A DNA stretch of 64,000 bases, from positions 74,488,052-74,552,051 of the forward strand of contig CM048591.1 in assembly GCA_026413225.1 (NCBI GenBank), written 5' to 3'. The translations under genes and the position numbers were made by a program. Shown piece by piece: positions 1 to 11,370 of the stretch; position 1 is the stretch's first letter; each line of letters opens with the position of its first letter. Under the pieces are notes generated by a model, which saw nothing but the letters and a program-made list of their open reading frames with translations, was not told the DNA's origin and did no database searches. The DNA is from Otis tarda. Its lineage: Eukaryota; Chordata; Aves; Otidiformes; Otididae.

Positions 1-198
1 TGCTTGCTGGCTACTTAGCATTCAAGCTATTCTTCCTTATCTTTTGCTTCTGGAAAGACTCAATCCACCTGTCCCTTACCTTTCACAGTTTCTGATGCTG
101 TAACTCCTACTCAGTCTAGCTAAAGCTAACTTGACTGAAGCTGCCGTAAATTACCCACACATTCCAACCTAGTACTTACGTTCTGATTCTGTTTTTTG

Positions 199-258
199 TG
201 TTCGGTGATTATCAAATACTAATTTTTATGTTCAGTGATTATCAAATACTAATTTCTA
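199..258. repeat. 30-bp tandem duplication (two units)
   Basis: Two adjacent units, 199-228 and 229-258, share the core GTGATTATCAAATACTAATT and differ at only a few positions. The high similarity suggests a fairly recent local duplication. No function is evident. Confidence 0.8.
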
Positions 259-791
259 TACTACCTTATAGAAAATTCTGTACTTATGCATCTTTAAAAT
301 TTATGGTTAAATGGGAAGTCTACATGTTCCATGATTGCTTCAGAGAACTGTAATGGATCTGTAGAGATCAGTAAATCAACACTTGCTTTTACAGTAGCCA
401 CATTGCTTTCTTCGCAACAGATAATCTTTATACAGCTGTACGTTAATTCCATTCCCTGTTATAATTTCTACAAAGGTCTCTGGTATGGAGACCAAACTTA
501 CTGCTCTGTCATTTTTTCTGTATCCTTTCTGAGGGTTTTCTTGACAATTTTGAAAATTGCAAATAAAAGAATTATTTTGCCCTAAGTTACGGAAAATATT
601 AAAATATTTTTATTAAATGCATAGCATTTTTTTGGGAAATAAACAAGATAAAACCTTGAAGTTGTGTCTGTTGGACTGATATAGCAGTGTATTCACGTCC
701 TTATTTTGATAGATTTTCTGGGTCTCTGGATAAGGAAGCAGACACACTAATGGCTTTCTTTAAGAGGTTTAATTAATATCCGTGGTAATGA

Positions 792-806
792 CCACTAGAG
801 GGTGCT
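792..806 (+). promoter_or_regulatory. CTCF-type motif candidate
   Basis: CCACTAGAGGGTGCT fits the core CTCF consensus (CCASYAGRKGGCRS) except for T in place of C in the GGC step. It lies in repeat-free AT-rich DNA, where a GC-rich match of this kind stands out. The call rests on motif reading alone, without a weight-matrix score. Confidence 0.35.
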
Positions 807-3800
807 CTTATTACTGTTCCCTGAACGACGCTGGACTTTAATCCTCGGAGCTGATGGGACAACTGATTTTAATACTGCAAAAAAATTAACTGAATTCGTA
901 ATACATGGAATCTTGCCAAGTTATTTGAAATCAGCCATAATGGTTTGTTATATAATCTGCACCCAAATACCCTTTCCTTAAATTTGACGCTAAGCTAGAC
1001 AATATCTTCAGTTACGTAGCTTCACTTTAACTCATTGTGGTTTTCTACATTAACATAGCTGTAAGAATAGGAAGGATTTTTGTGTACTTTAGCTACAAGT
1101 CTTACACCTACAAAGTACATATTAAAATGTTTCATATTTGATATGAAAGTCAATAGCTCTTTTCCAAAAATAAAAATAATTTCAGTGTTTTGTACCGCAA
1201 ATACTGCGGTCAAGTTTTTGTACCAGATGACCTACTGCAAAAAGACTTCATTTTGCTTTCCATCTTATTAGTGATTTATTCAATCAAGCTGGACAAGTAA
1301 CTTACTATCCCGTTTTCAAAGACACATAGTTTTCCACATCCAAGAATTTATCATGTTTGTTGAGCTTTATGCCTCTGTTTCCATGTGTGTAAAATGAGAG
1401 TGTATACATCTGTGTTTTAAAATGCTACTTATATTCCTAACAGAGAGTAGATGCAACTTGGCTGCCAGTTAGTGAAGTGTGTGTGTTAAACATGATTCAG
1501 TACACAGGTAAGCCACTTGGATAACCGGGTTTAAAGTGCGATGATCAGACTGCTGTGTTTGCACACACATCACTAATCTTTTGTGCCAGTTTGTGCTGAC
1601 ACCATAACGACTTCCAAGCGGACCACCCACCCTGCAGTGCAGGAATGCTTTTTACACAATTGACAGACCTTTGGGTTGTTTCCTTTCCTTTTTTTTTTTT
1701 TTTAAATCCTGTTCCTCTGAATCTGTCCGTTACAGAACAATAGATGCAAATAGTGGTAGCAACATTCAGTTCCCTGTGTGTTCGTGCTGCTGACAAAAGA
1801 GCAACAAGACTAGAGGAGGGAATTTTGTGTCTGTAGAAGCTGAAGCTGGTGAGATTTACTCCTGCTGTAAGTCACACTGTGCAGTTTTGAATGAAGGAGC
1901 CAGCTTCTGGCTGATTCTTTTTTCTCTTTCTCTGAAACTGAAAGGAGGCAGTCCTGAGAGGCACAGCAACTGAGGCAAAAGCTGCTGTACTGCTGAATTA
2001 ACCCAAACCACAGCTATGTCACTCTGGAGTCAGAAGTCCAGAGGCTTGTCTGCACGCTAGGACTGCCACCCAGCATGGCAGCACAGTGAAGGCTCTGTCC
2101 TGTCCTTACAAGGGGACCTCCAGCAGAACCAGCGTGCCTCTGCTGGGAACAGCCATGTCTGTGCTAGGGCTAGCAGCGCTGAGTCACTCTGCCATGTTAG
2201 AGATGCCCCTGCTGACCTGACACTGCTCAAAAATGTCCATTCACTGTAACTGATACTTCTTGTTCATTTCAGCTCTAGTTTGTCAAAGCATATTTCCTAG
2301 ACTTCCTTACTAATGATTAAAAACGTATGTTTTTAAGGCAAACACCTAAAAAAAGTGCATCCTTTCTGTGCACTCCCCAGGGCAAACAGTGGTGTACTCC
2401 TCTGTATTTAATGTGACTTTCAATCAGCATAAAGTCGTGTCTAAGTCATGGGCACATGTTACAGTGTCCACAAGCCCTCACAGTGAGATCTTTTCAGTGA
2501 GGTCTCTCTTGGGAGTGTCTAGCATCACTGGTGAAGACAGCTGCTGGCAAGATGGTACAAGATCACATAAAGGATTAGGAGCACAGTTCTAACAAAAAGC
2601 TCTGGATGCCTATCAGAAACAAGGAACCAATTAATTAAACAGAGCCTGCTCCAGGTGTCCTCTTGCTGGCTCACAGGATCCTAAAGCACTTGGAATCGAA
2701 TCCTTACATGAAACTTGTTTTCTATAGGAAGTGGCTCCCTGGTGGATTGTCATGCATCATTTGTCTCTTTTCATACACCAGCTCTGTTGATTAGCAGTAT
2801 GGCATTCAGCTGGGGAGGAGAAGAGCAGAACCACTCAGGATGGGCTAAGTAAGTGTAGCCATTCTTAAATTTTGGAGACTGCAAAAGTCTGGAGAGTCAC
2901 TATAGAACCAGGATTCCTGAGCAAGTCCCCTTTTTCCCATGCAGAAATTTTGTCCAGGACAAAAAAAACCAGAATCTGGGCTGTTTTTCCAGTATTTGTG
3001 AGTGTCTTGTAGTCTACTCGAAGAGTAGCGCAGTGTAATGCAGCAGTAAATATCTCCAAACGCAGAGTCAATATCCAGGCATCCTGAATGGCAACCACAA
3101 CATGTGTGCAGACCTGTTTTTTCTGTGTACAACCAGTGAATCCAAAACTATCTGAAAGCTTCAAAACCTTGGTCCATGATTCTGGTGGTCAGCCTGCTTG
3201 TGCTCAACCAGACCTGGGTGTTCTGAGCACACTCATAAAATAATCCTCTGTGTGTGCCCAGTAAATTCAATGTGGAACTGCTGTGCAACACGTATGCGTT
3301 GGGATGTCATCTGGAGGCTGATACAAAAATATTAGTGATTATTATGTTATTACCCCAACCACGAGTCTGATTCAAGATGAAAAACCCTATGTCAAATTTC
3401 TGCTTGAGGCATTTTGGCTCCAGCCACTATGTATAAAGAATTTTTCAAAAGATAACATTTGACCACCATTTTAAGACTGCGGTCTACGCATTGCTGGGTC
3501 AGTTTCTATTGCTTCTGGTCCCTCCAGCTGCACAGAAAGAGCAAGTGATTTTAATTCCTTGGTTGCAAAGGGGACAAGGCAAATGTACATTACAGTTTGC
3601 CTGCTTCAGTAGTTAGATCTGGCCCATCTCGGTACCTTGAGTGATAAAGAATTGTGAATTTGCTTAGTAAACAGCTGAGATGTGCCAGAAACTGGATAAA
3701 TAAGTGAGATTTAAAAGAGGGACGTGCTTTGAACTGTTTTTGTGTTTATCTTTTCAGTCAGTAAAGATGCACATGGATAGCATCTCCAGATTCTACAAAG

Positions 3801-4944
3801 CTCTGTCAGATGTGTGTTCTGCGTCCTAAGGTTTGCTGTTAGTGACAGAAGATGCTATTCAGGTCTTGTCAGTGTTGCAATAATTTACGCTTCCTTTCCC
3901 TTCCACCAGGAAAAGAAAACTACAGACAGAAGGGACAGAGAGGGAGAAAGAGAAAAATAATATTATTGTTATTACTGAGAGGGTAGAGTCAATTTGTATG
4001 AAGAAATTCAGCTAAGGCGCAGATCTGAGCTCTCATGTGTGTACCATACCTCTTTTGTTAGCTCCAACAAGGGTCTCTCTAAGTGACAGTTCTGCTCACC
4101 TCTTGCAGCCATGCGAAAAACAGGCTTCTCATGTAAGCCGGTCCTTTAAACTGTCCATGACATTAACCGGAGTCCGTGGGAAGCAGCTACAGATTATTTG
4201 GACTTTGTGTCTTAGGAGAGCTGAATCACAGGGGCTGTTCACTTCTCTCCTTTACAGGTAAAGTGAAGCACTTTCCAGTGTCCACCTGATATCACATGGG
4301 ACAACAAGTGTAGTGTCAGTGCCTCCTCACACCTTTTCTATGTGGGCAACAGTTCCTCAGGGCAATGGAGCTGGTGCTGCAGAGCCAGGCGCCTGGCATA
4401 CCTGGCTCAACTGGGTGCTGAGCTTGGTAGAGCTGCTGGGTGAAACTTGTGTTTAAAGAGCAATTAGAAACAAAAGAGATTGCTTCTGTATTCTTTAAAA
4501 CCTTCAAGTATTCCCCAGAGGGCACCACATGAAGGCTGCTACATGCAGGATCCTAAGGATGACACTTGACGGCTTCCTACACTTACTGTGGACAAGGTGA
4601 CACCTGTGAGATTTGTGGGAATCGCTATTACAGATAATCCTTCAATGAGAGAGTCAGAAAAGTGGCTGAAGGTGCTTCAGCATGTGTGCCAGGTACAGCT
4701 CCTCCCTCACGCAAATCCTTTCCAGTACTGCAGGGCAGGCAGCAGTGCAGAGGTACTGTGTGAGTCAGAGAGCTGAGCACTGAACCACCCAAGAAGTCTG
4801 TGGGTTGGTGTCTCAGTCGTGCATGGAGGATGTTGTTTCTCTGTCAAAAACACTTATGTATTTCATTAAACATGGATGATCAGTCCTGGCTTGCAAGGCT
4901 GGTCACACCGGATGGGATATGGTTCCCAGAATCTGACAAAGACT

Positions 4945-5235
4945 CATGTCAGAAGGCATCTCTGGAAGTTTCCAGCCCAACCCTGTGTACCCAGCAGGGC
5001 TCACCAGAATGCTAGGTCAGGTGGCTCAGCCCTCATCCAGTTCAGTGCTCAGTATCTTCAAGGATGGAGATCCCACCATCTCTCTGGTGTCTGTCCCAGG
5101 GCTGCCCTGCTCTCACAAGAAAGAGTTTTCTCCTCACATCCAGCCTCTCTTGCAACTTGTGCCACGGAGCCTTCTGCCCTGTCACTGGGTACCTCTGAGA
5201 AGAATCTGGCTGTGTCTTCTCTGTAACACCCTCCA
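4945..5235 (-). mobile_element. Old CR1 LINE 3' fragment
   Basis: On the minus strand this matches the 3' part of CR1 ORF2 and its 3' UTR, with many substitutions. Recognisable landmarks on the plus strand are 'ctggaagtttccagcccaac', 'gcagggctcacc', 'caaggatggagatcccacca' and 'tctcctcacatccagcctct'. It has no open frame and lacks a clean 8-bp tail, so it is an ancient, 5'-truncated copy. Confidence 0.75.
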
Positions 5236-5436
5236 GGCAGAGGGAGACTGTAACTAGGATCTCCCTCGCTGTTGCCTTTCCACACTGAGCAAACTTTGCT
5301 TTCTACAAGTCATTAACTATGTTTTGCAGAATGGCTTCAGCCAAGAACATCTCTTTAACATGGTCAAGAGTATGTCAACCTCCAGTCTGGAGCTGGCAAC
5401 AGGGGATGTGACGGCAGGGCACATTTTCTTTAGATG

Positions 5437-6555
5437 TGTCGTAGTTCAGCCCCGATTGGGACCAGACTACGCAGTCTCTCTCTCACTCCTTCCACCCTCC
5501 AAAAGAATAGGGGGAGATGATATAAGAAAAACGGCTTGAGGTTTGAGGTAAGGACAGGGAGAAATCCTTAAAATTACCATCATGGACAAGAAGACTCGAC
5601 TTGGGGAAAAGTATTCATTTATTTCTAAAACTAGAAGGAGAATGAGACAGGGAACAAGATAACCTCCCCCCACCCCTCCCTCTTCCCGGGGTTAACATTA
5701 TCTCTACCTCCTTCCTCCCACCCTGAGCGGCACAGAGGGGAAGAGGGAATGGGGGTCACGGTCAGTTCATCACACGTTGTTTTACACCACTGCGTCATAG
5801 TCGGGGGAAGAACTCCTTGCATTCCTCCTCTGCTCCAGCGTGGGGTCCCTCCCATGGGCCACAGTCCTTTGTGAAACTGCTCCGGCGTGGGTCATCTCTT
5901 CCACGGGGTGCAGTCCCTCCAGAACAGCTGCCCCAGCACAGGCCCTCCTTCAGGCCTCCTTCAGGCCTCCACCTGCTCCGGCGTGGGGTCCTCCATGGGC
6001 TGCAGGTGAATCTCTGCCCCTCCGTGGACCTCCATGGGCTGCAGGGGGACAACCTGCTCCACCATGGGCTGCACCACAGGCTGCAGGGGAATCTTGGCCA
6101 GGAGCCGCATTACTCCTCCCCCTCCTTCTGAACTGACCTTGGTGTCTGCAGCCGTTTCTCGCAACAGGCTGGCAGACGCCTCTCAGTATCTTTTTACATC
6201 TTATTCACTTCTCATCCCCTCTCCACTTTTTGCAGCCAGGCCGGGCCCAGTTGGCTGCCCAGTGGGAGGCCAGAGGGTGAGGCCTGCAAGGCCCACAAGG
6301 CTCGCGCCTCCCCCTCTCTGCCCTGCTCAGCTGCTTCACATCTTCTCTCTTTTTTTTTTTCCTGTTTTCCCCTTCTTAAATACGTTATCGCAGAGGCGTT
6401 ATCAGGGAACATTCTGCTACCAATTGGCTCGGCCTTGGCCAGTAGCGGGTCTGCTCTAGGCCCAGCCAAGTCCGCTAAACAAAGAGGAGAGACTTCTAGC
6501 AGTTTCCTACAGAAGCTACCACCTTAGGCCCCCCCTCAACAAACAAAACCAGTAC
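5437..6555 (-). mobile_element. Solo endogenous retrovirus LTR with 5-bp target-site duplication
   Basis: The element begins TGTCGTAGTT and ends CCAGTACA, so it has the TG...CA ends of a retroviral LTR. It is flanked on both sides by AGATG (5,432-5,436 and 6,556-6,560), a 5-bp target-site duplication. The length is 1,119 bp. No gag, pol or env sequence adjoins it, so it is a solo LTR left by recombination between two LTRs. Minus orientation is preferred because that strand has a TATA-like TATTTAA (6,376-6,382, about 175 bp from the 5' end) and an AATAAA (5,618-5,623, about 180 bp from the 3' end). The plus strand shows no AATAAA. A 5-bp duplication favours an ERVL-like or class I element over class II (usually 6 bp). 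The family name is not certain. It carries an internal GC-rich minisatellite, listed separately. Confidence 0.82.
5825..6095. repeat. Degenerate minisatellite inside the LTR
   Basis: Imperfect repeats of roughly 30-45 bp share the cores 'gctccggcgtggg' and 'ccatgggctgcag'. The latter is clear at about 5,993, 6,032 and 6,062. They create long open frames on both strands that are compositional artefacts. Confidence 0.7.
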
Positions 6556-6560
6556 AAGAT

Positions 6561-9500
6561 GGCACAAGGCAACGTGCTGATTAGAAGTCACTGTGGCCAG
6601 TTTTTAATGATGATAGTAATGACTTAATGATGCATGGGGATGAGGCAGGGCAATGGGGAGATGTAATACTATGTGAATGGTTTGCCACGGTTGATTGCCC
6701 CAGGAAAGGGTCTCATGCTTCTCCTTACTCAGCATCACAGTTTGTCCCTGTTTGTTGGGTCAGGGTATGTTCCTCCTGACCACAGCAATATAGGCTTTGC
6801 TGGCTTTTCTTTTCTCCTTTTACTTTGTCCATCCACTTCTGGGTTTTTGAGCCAGGCAAAACTGCTGGATCTACAATAACTAACAGTACTGGGTCACACA
6901 GCTGGATTTTGTATCGTAGGAAGAACGACCTCCTCTGGCTGAATGTGAAGCTGCTGCCTGCTCGTTTCATTTGTTGCCTCTTTGTTCTTGTCCTGAGGGA
7001 CACATGAGTAGTTATTGCCTATTGACCTTCTCCTTGCCTCTTACCACTGATAGGATCTACTTTCACTCTAGTCATCTCTTTTCTAGGCCAATGTGTCTTG
7101 ATGTAGTTGATGAAGAAACTCTTCCTTACTTCTTACACTTACTGTCCTACAAATGTCATCTGGAGATGTTTTCCATGTTTGTTGCTGGGGCCGGTTTCAG
7201 TATCCAGACCAATCCCATGTGTGTAAATGGCTTTGTCAGGCCCAGGTGTTGAGACAAGACAGAGCATTTCAGTGATGGCCTCTAGGGCAGAGGCACCCAC
7301 AAGAGTTACTCTACAATGGGACTAGGAAGACTGGAAAGTAGAAGAGACCCTTCAGAGAAGATGCGACCCATGAAGTAGGGCTGCTGGAGGAACATCTGGC
7401 AGGAGAAAAGATTTCTTGCAGTGACTTGCAACAGACCCTGGAGGCCCCACAGCAGCTAACAGTGCAGTCATTCCCCCTGCAAGCAGTTTTCTGTGTGAGG
7501 GTCACAGCAGAATCCTCAAGCCCTGAAAGCAATTCAGGTCAAGCTAATACCACAGCTATTAAAGCAGCTGAACCCGCCAGTTTTGCTGTTAGAAAACAGC
7601 TTCTCAGACATGCCTGGAAGAAATTGAGCTATTTTATTTTCTGAGTTGCCTTCTTCAGAGGAAATAGCTATGGGAGGGGTGTATGTGTGACTGTGTGTTT
7701 GGGGAGAGGAGTGTTAAAGCTCAGCTCAGGCTGAAAAGCACTCAGGATTGTAGATGGGGAAAGGCTGGCAGGATTTTCCATCTGCTTTCAGCATGCATTA
7801 AATATTTGTAAATACATGGGTCTGGATTTGGCCTGGGAGTCAGCCCCTATTTTTGCTGGCACAGCCTGGATCTCAGAAGCTTATTGCGCAGGGCTCGTGG
7901 CAGCTGGAGCAAGAGCTGCTCTTTCTGCAGATGTGGCTGTCCTAAAGTAAGCAATGGGCATTCAGGAGGGCAGCAGAAGAACAGGTGAAGCAGTAGTATG
8001 TAATTTTCTACTAGGAATGATATGCTAGTGAGATGCCCTGTGCTTTTTACGGAATCATCCTCTCTCGTTGTTGGAATATTTTCTCCTTCAAAGTCATACA
8101 ATATATCTGAAAAGCAAAACCGCTGCTTTAAGAATAGCCCAGAAAGCAGCAAAGAGCGGATTTTTGCAAACCATTTTTTCAAACCATCATTCCTGGTCTA
8201 CTTGCCCACCAGCCATCCCCACGGTTCAAGGCACAACAGTTAGGGCGATGCCTTAGATACACATACAGCAGTGGGCAGCTCTGTAATGCCATGAGATCTG
8301 CATCACCTGTGATAAAAAAAGACATGACATGCGTGCTGCTTTGGCCTTAAATCCCATGGTGCCTGTCTTGCTCCATCCCCCAGTTCTGCTTCGTGACACA
8401 AATCTTCACCTAAATACCATCTCGGTGCTTTCCTTTAATTTCCACCAAATCCTGCAGGGGATACTGTACGTATGAGAGCTTCTTCTTCTGTCTGCACAGC
8501 CAAGAAAAGGTTTTAACAAACATAGAAGATGGACAGAGGTTTTGTGCTCCCCTGTTATTCCTTGCAGCAAACACATGCCCACTGAGGGAATCAGGTTGTT
8601 TTCTTGTTCCAAGACTCATTGGAGATGAACCTTTTTTCAACGTCCTGTCAGGATAAAGCTGCTTTTCCTGGCAGCAGCTGAAACACATGCCATGAGAGAA
8701 AACACAGGGACAGGTGGCATCCAGACTCCCAGGGACAGAAGAGAGCTGGCTGGTGCAGGGACATATCATTCACACAACCTCTGCATCTGTGTGGATATCT
8801 CTCTGACCATGTGCTGTAGCAGCTCTGCCAGGTTTTTCAGTCCATGGAGGTTTCGGGGGTGGAGGAAGAGAGAAGCCCCACTCTGTAGGGTATGGATGTT
8901 TTACACTGTGGTGTATCACTGCTGAGGAAGATACACCAGCTGTGTCAGGACAGGAACACCAAGGTATGTCTGCACTGGTCAGTGAAACAAAACCTGAACT
9001 TTTGTTCAGTGTCTGTCACTGTCCTTGCTGCTGCTTTGGCTCAGACACTCCCAAACAATCCCCAGGTCCAGGAGCACTCCCCATCTCACAGCCTGGACAT
9101 GGTCATGTGGTGCAGTGGAGGGGAAAGGGGATGTAACCATGCAGACATGGGCAGAGCTGTGCTGATTGGCCTCCAAGATGTGGAATGGTCCTGGGTGCTT
9201 TGGGAAAATCCTGTAACCATCCTCACCTGCCTCCCTTCAAAGTCAGGCCAAGTTCAAGCAAACGTAAGGTCCCAATTGCAGTGTTCCACCAGACTACCTG
9301 CACTCCTGGCCCTTGGGCACTGTTTTTCCTTCACCCTTCATTTCACTGACCGAAGCCAGCCCCAAGCTCCTGAGCAGCAAGACTGGCAAAGTAGACGGTA
9401 CAGGTGTCTATAGATGTTTAGGTGACGTGTCGCTTGGAGGGGTGCCCTGCGGTCAGCACTGCGCAGGAGCTAGGACACATTCCTGCCAGGGCTGTGGGGA

Positions 9501-10975
9501 ACAGATTTGGACCAATGTGCGGTAACACAGCAACAGCGTGGCCTGCCATGGTGCATCCTCTGGGGACATCCCCTGGAGCTGGCTGAGCGCTCTCCCTGCT
9601 GCCTCCCAACCCGCTGTGCATCACAGGGAGCGCAGCTGCCAAACAGAAAGGAGCCTGGAGCCCCCAAGCCCTTGCCCAGGTTAAGGACAGCTTTGATCCC
9701 TTCTGTAGATGTAAGACTTGCCACACAAATGATCCAGCTCCCAGACAGCTGTAGCTCTTCTGCTACATGCCCCAGCTCTCAGGAATATGCAGAAAACTTC
9801 AGGATAAATTAACGATAGTGACTCTCCATGAGAGTCCTTCTGCGGCACTGGTGCAGCCGGGTCTTCATCGCAGCGTGCATGAGGGAGAAGCAGACAGTTC
9901 TCAACCTGCCCGATTGCTGCTGTGGGCATGGTTTGTACTTGCTTCACTTCTGCCTGTCTCGTTGCTTCACGGTTCATTTGGCTGAACTCTTCATACAAAA
10001 TAACATGTTAGACAAGCTTTGCGCTGGGAACGTTGCGGGAAGGCACTAGCTATCCGGGGAAGGGATGGGCAAAGGGACTCAGCTTTCAGCATCCGTACAG
10101 GCTGCCTGCTGAGCCATTGTGCTTGTTTGCTTTGTCAACCCACCTAGAATAACAATAATGTTTCAAGTTAAAGAAACACACCTATGAAACCAAACCTTTC
10201 TGGACAGTGGCTGTGCCCCCGAGCCTCCCACACTGCATCCTGCGGGCTTTCTTCCAACTCTTTGCTTTGTGTTAAACAAGGAAGAGGGAGACTAGCACGT
10301 GCCTGATACTTCAGTTGAAAAAACTTCAGTTACAAACGAGTGGAAGAGGTATTTCCCTTCCAGACCTTCATTTCTGGTCCCCTTTCCAGCGGTGCTGTGA
10401 AGTGGGTTAACAAGCTTAACAAGCCGAAGGATGGGCTGCTTCTTTTTTTTTTTTTTTTTTTCCAAATAGCGTGGGGGTGGTGCCCAAAGCAGCTCCGCAG
10501 CCCGGGTTCATTAGCAGCTGCCCCACAGCGAGGGGGCTGGAGAGGGGGCTGGGAGGAATGGCGATGCGCCACGACGCTGTGGTGCTCCTCCATCCTGCCC
10601 CATCGCTGAGCATCTGGGACAGGGGGCAGCACGAGGGTCTGCATCCCTGTCCCCATGCGGGCAGGGAAGGTTTAGAGGGCAACCAACTTCATTTTTTTTC
10701 AGTGCTGTTAGTGGAAAGAGTGAGCTGAGGTCTTTTAAACTTGTATCTCATGTCCAGAATTGCTCTTCAAGTTCTGGTCTGAAAGCCTCATGGCAAACAG
10801 TGATTGTGGCTGAGCGAGAGGTCGCTCATGAGGGACGCTCAGACCCCACTTGAGTTCACAGACATGTAAAACAAGCCCAGTTTCCTTCACTCCACAGGCT
10901 ACAAAGCTCAGAAATGCTGAAAGCCTTCCTACGTGCCCAAATCAAACAACTGTAAACCCCACACCCAAGGGTCAT
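6561..10975. other. Intergenic DNA without recognisable genes
   Basis: Only short chance frames are present. A T-rich tract sits at 10,441-10,461. I recognise no repeats, RNA genes or exons with confidence. Confidence 0.45.
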
Positions 10976-10979
10976 AAAA

Positions 10980-11370
10980 ATAATGGAAAAATACAGATTA
11001 GAAGAGGAACATGTGGAGGCCCCTGGCCCAATGCCCTGCTCGAAGCAGGGCTCACCAAAGCCCGGCCAGGCTGCTCGGGGTCTTGTCCTGTCCAGTGTGG
11101 AATATTTCGCAGGACAGAGGTCCCACCACCTATTATCTGAGCCTTGTCTGCACTGCTGATGGGAAGGAATTTTTTCCTTGTATCCAACCGGAATTTCCCC
11201 TGTTGCATCCCATGCCTGTTGTCTCTTGCCATTTCCTCGTGCACCTCAGAGAAGAGTCTGTCTCTGTCTTTTGTCTTACTCAAGCAGGAAATGGCTGACT
11301 GCAAGCAGATCCCACTGCAGCCTTGGCTTCTTCAGGCTGAACAAGACCTGTTCCTTCCTCTTCTTCCCAT
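10980..11370 (-). mobile_element. Old CR1 LINE 3' fragment
   Basis: Plus-strand text such as 'caatgccctgctcgaagcag', 'gaggtcccaccacc', 'ttttccttgtatccaacc' and 'cttcttcaggctgaacaaga' is the reverse complement of the CR1 C-terminal coding and 3' region. It is heavily diverged, and the reading frame is broken throughout. Confidence 0.75.

Larger units (their letters stand above)
1..4940. other. Gene-poor intergenic DNA at the left edge
   Basis: No open frame here resembles a known protein or shows exon structure, and all frames are short. The first 1.4 kb are AT-rich and contain AATAAA-like strings (for example near 639), so the 3' UTR of a gene outside the window is possible but unsupported. 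A 30-bp tandem duplication and a CTCF-type motif are listed separately. A T tract lies near 1,690 and a short ATT-rich stretch near 3,958. I see nothing else that can be named. Confidence 0.5.

Noticed and set aside
1..700. Possible last exon of XPA, a neighbour of FOXE1 in mammals
   Set aside because: AT-rich text with AATAAA is compatible with a 3' UTR, but no XPA-like coding sequence is visible.
5795..6469. Several frames of 85-141 codons across the LTR
   Set aside because: They come from the GC-rich minisatellite of the LTR and read as low-complexity repeats on both strands.
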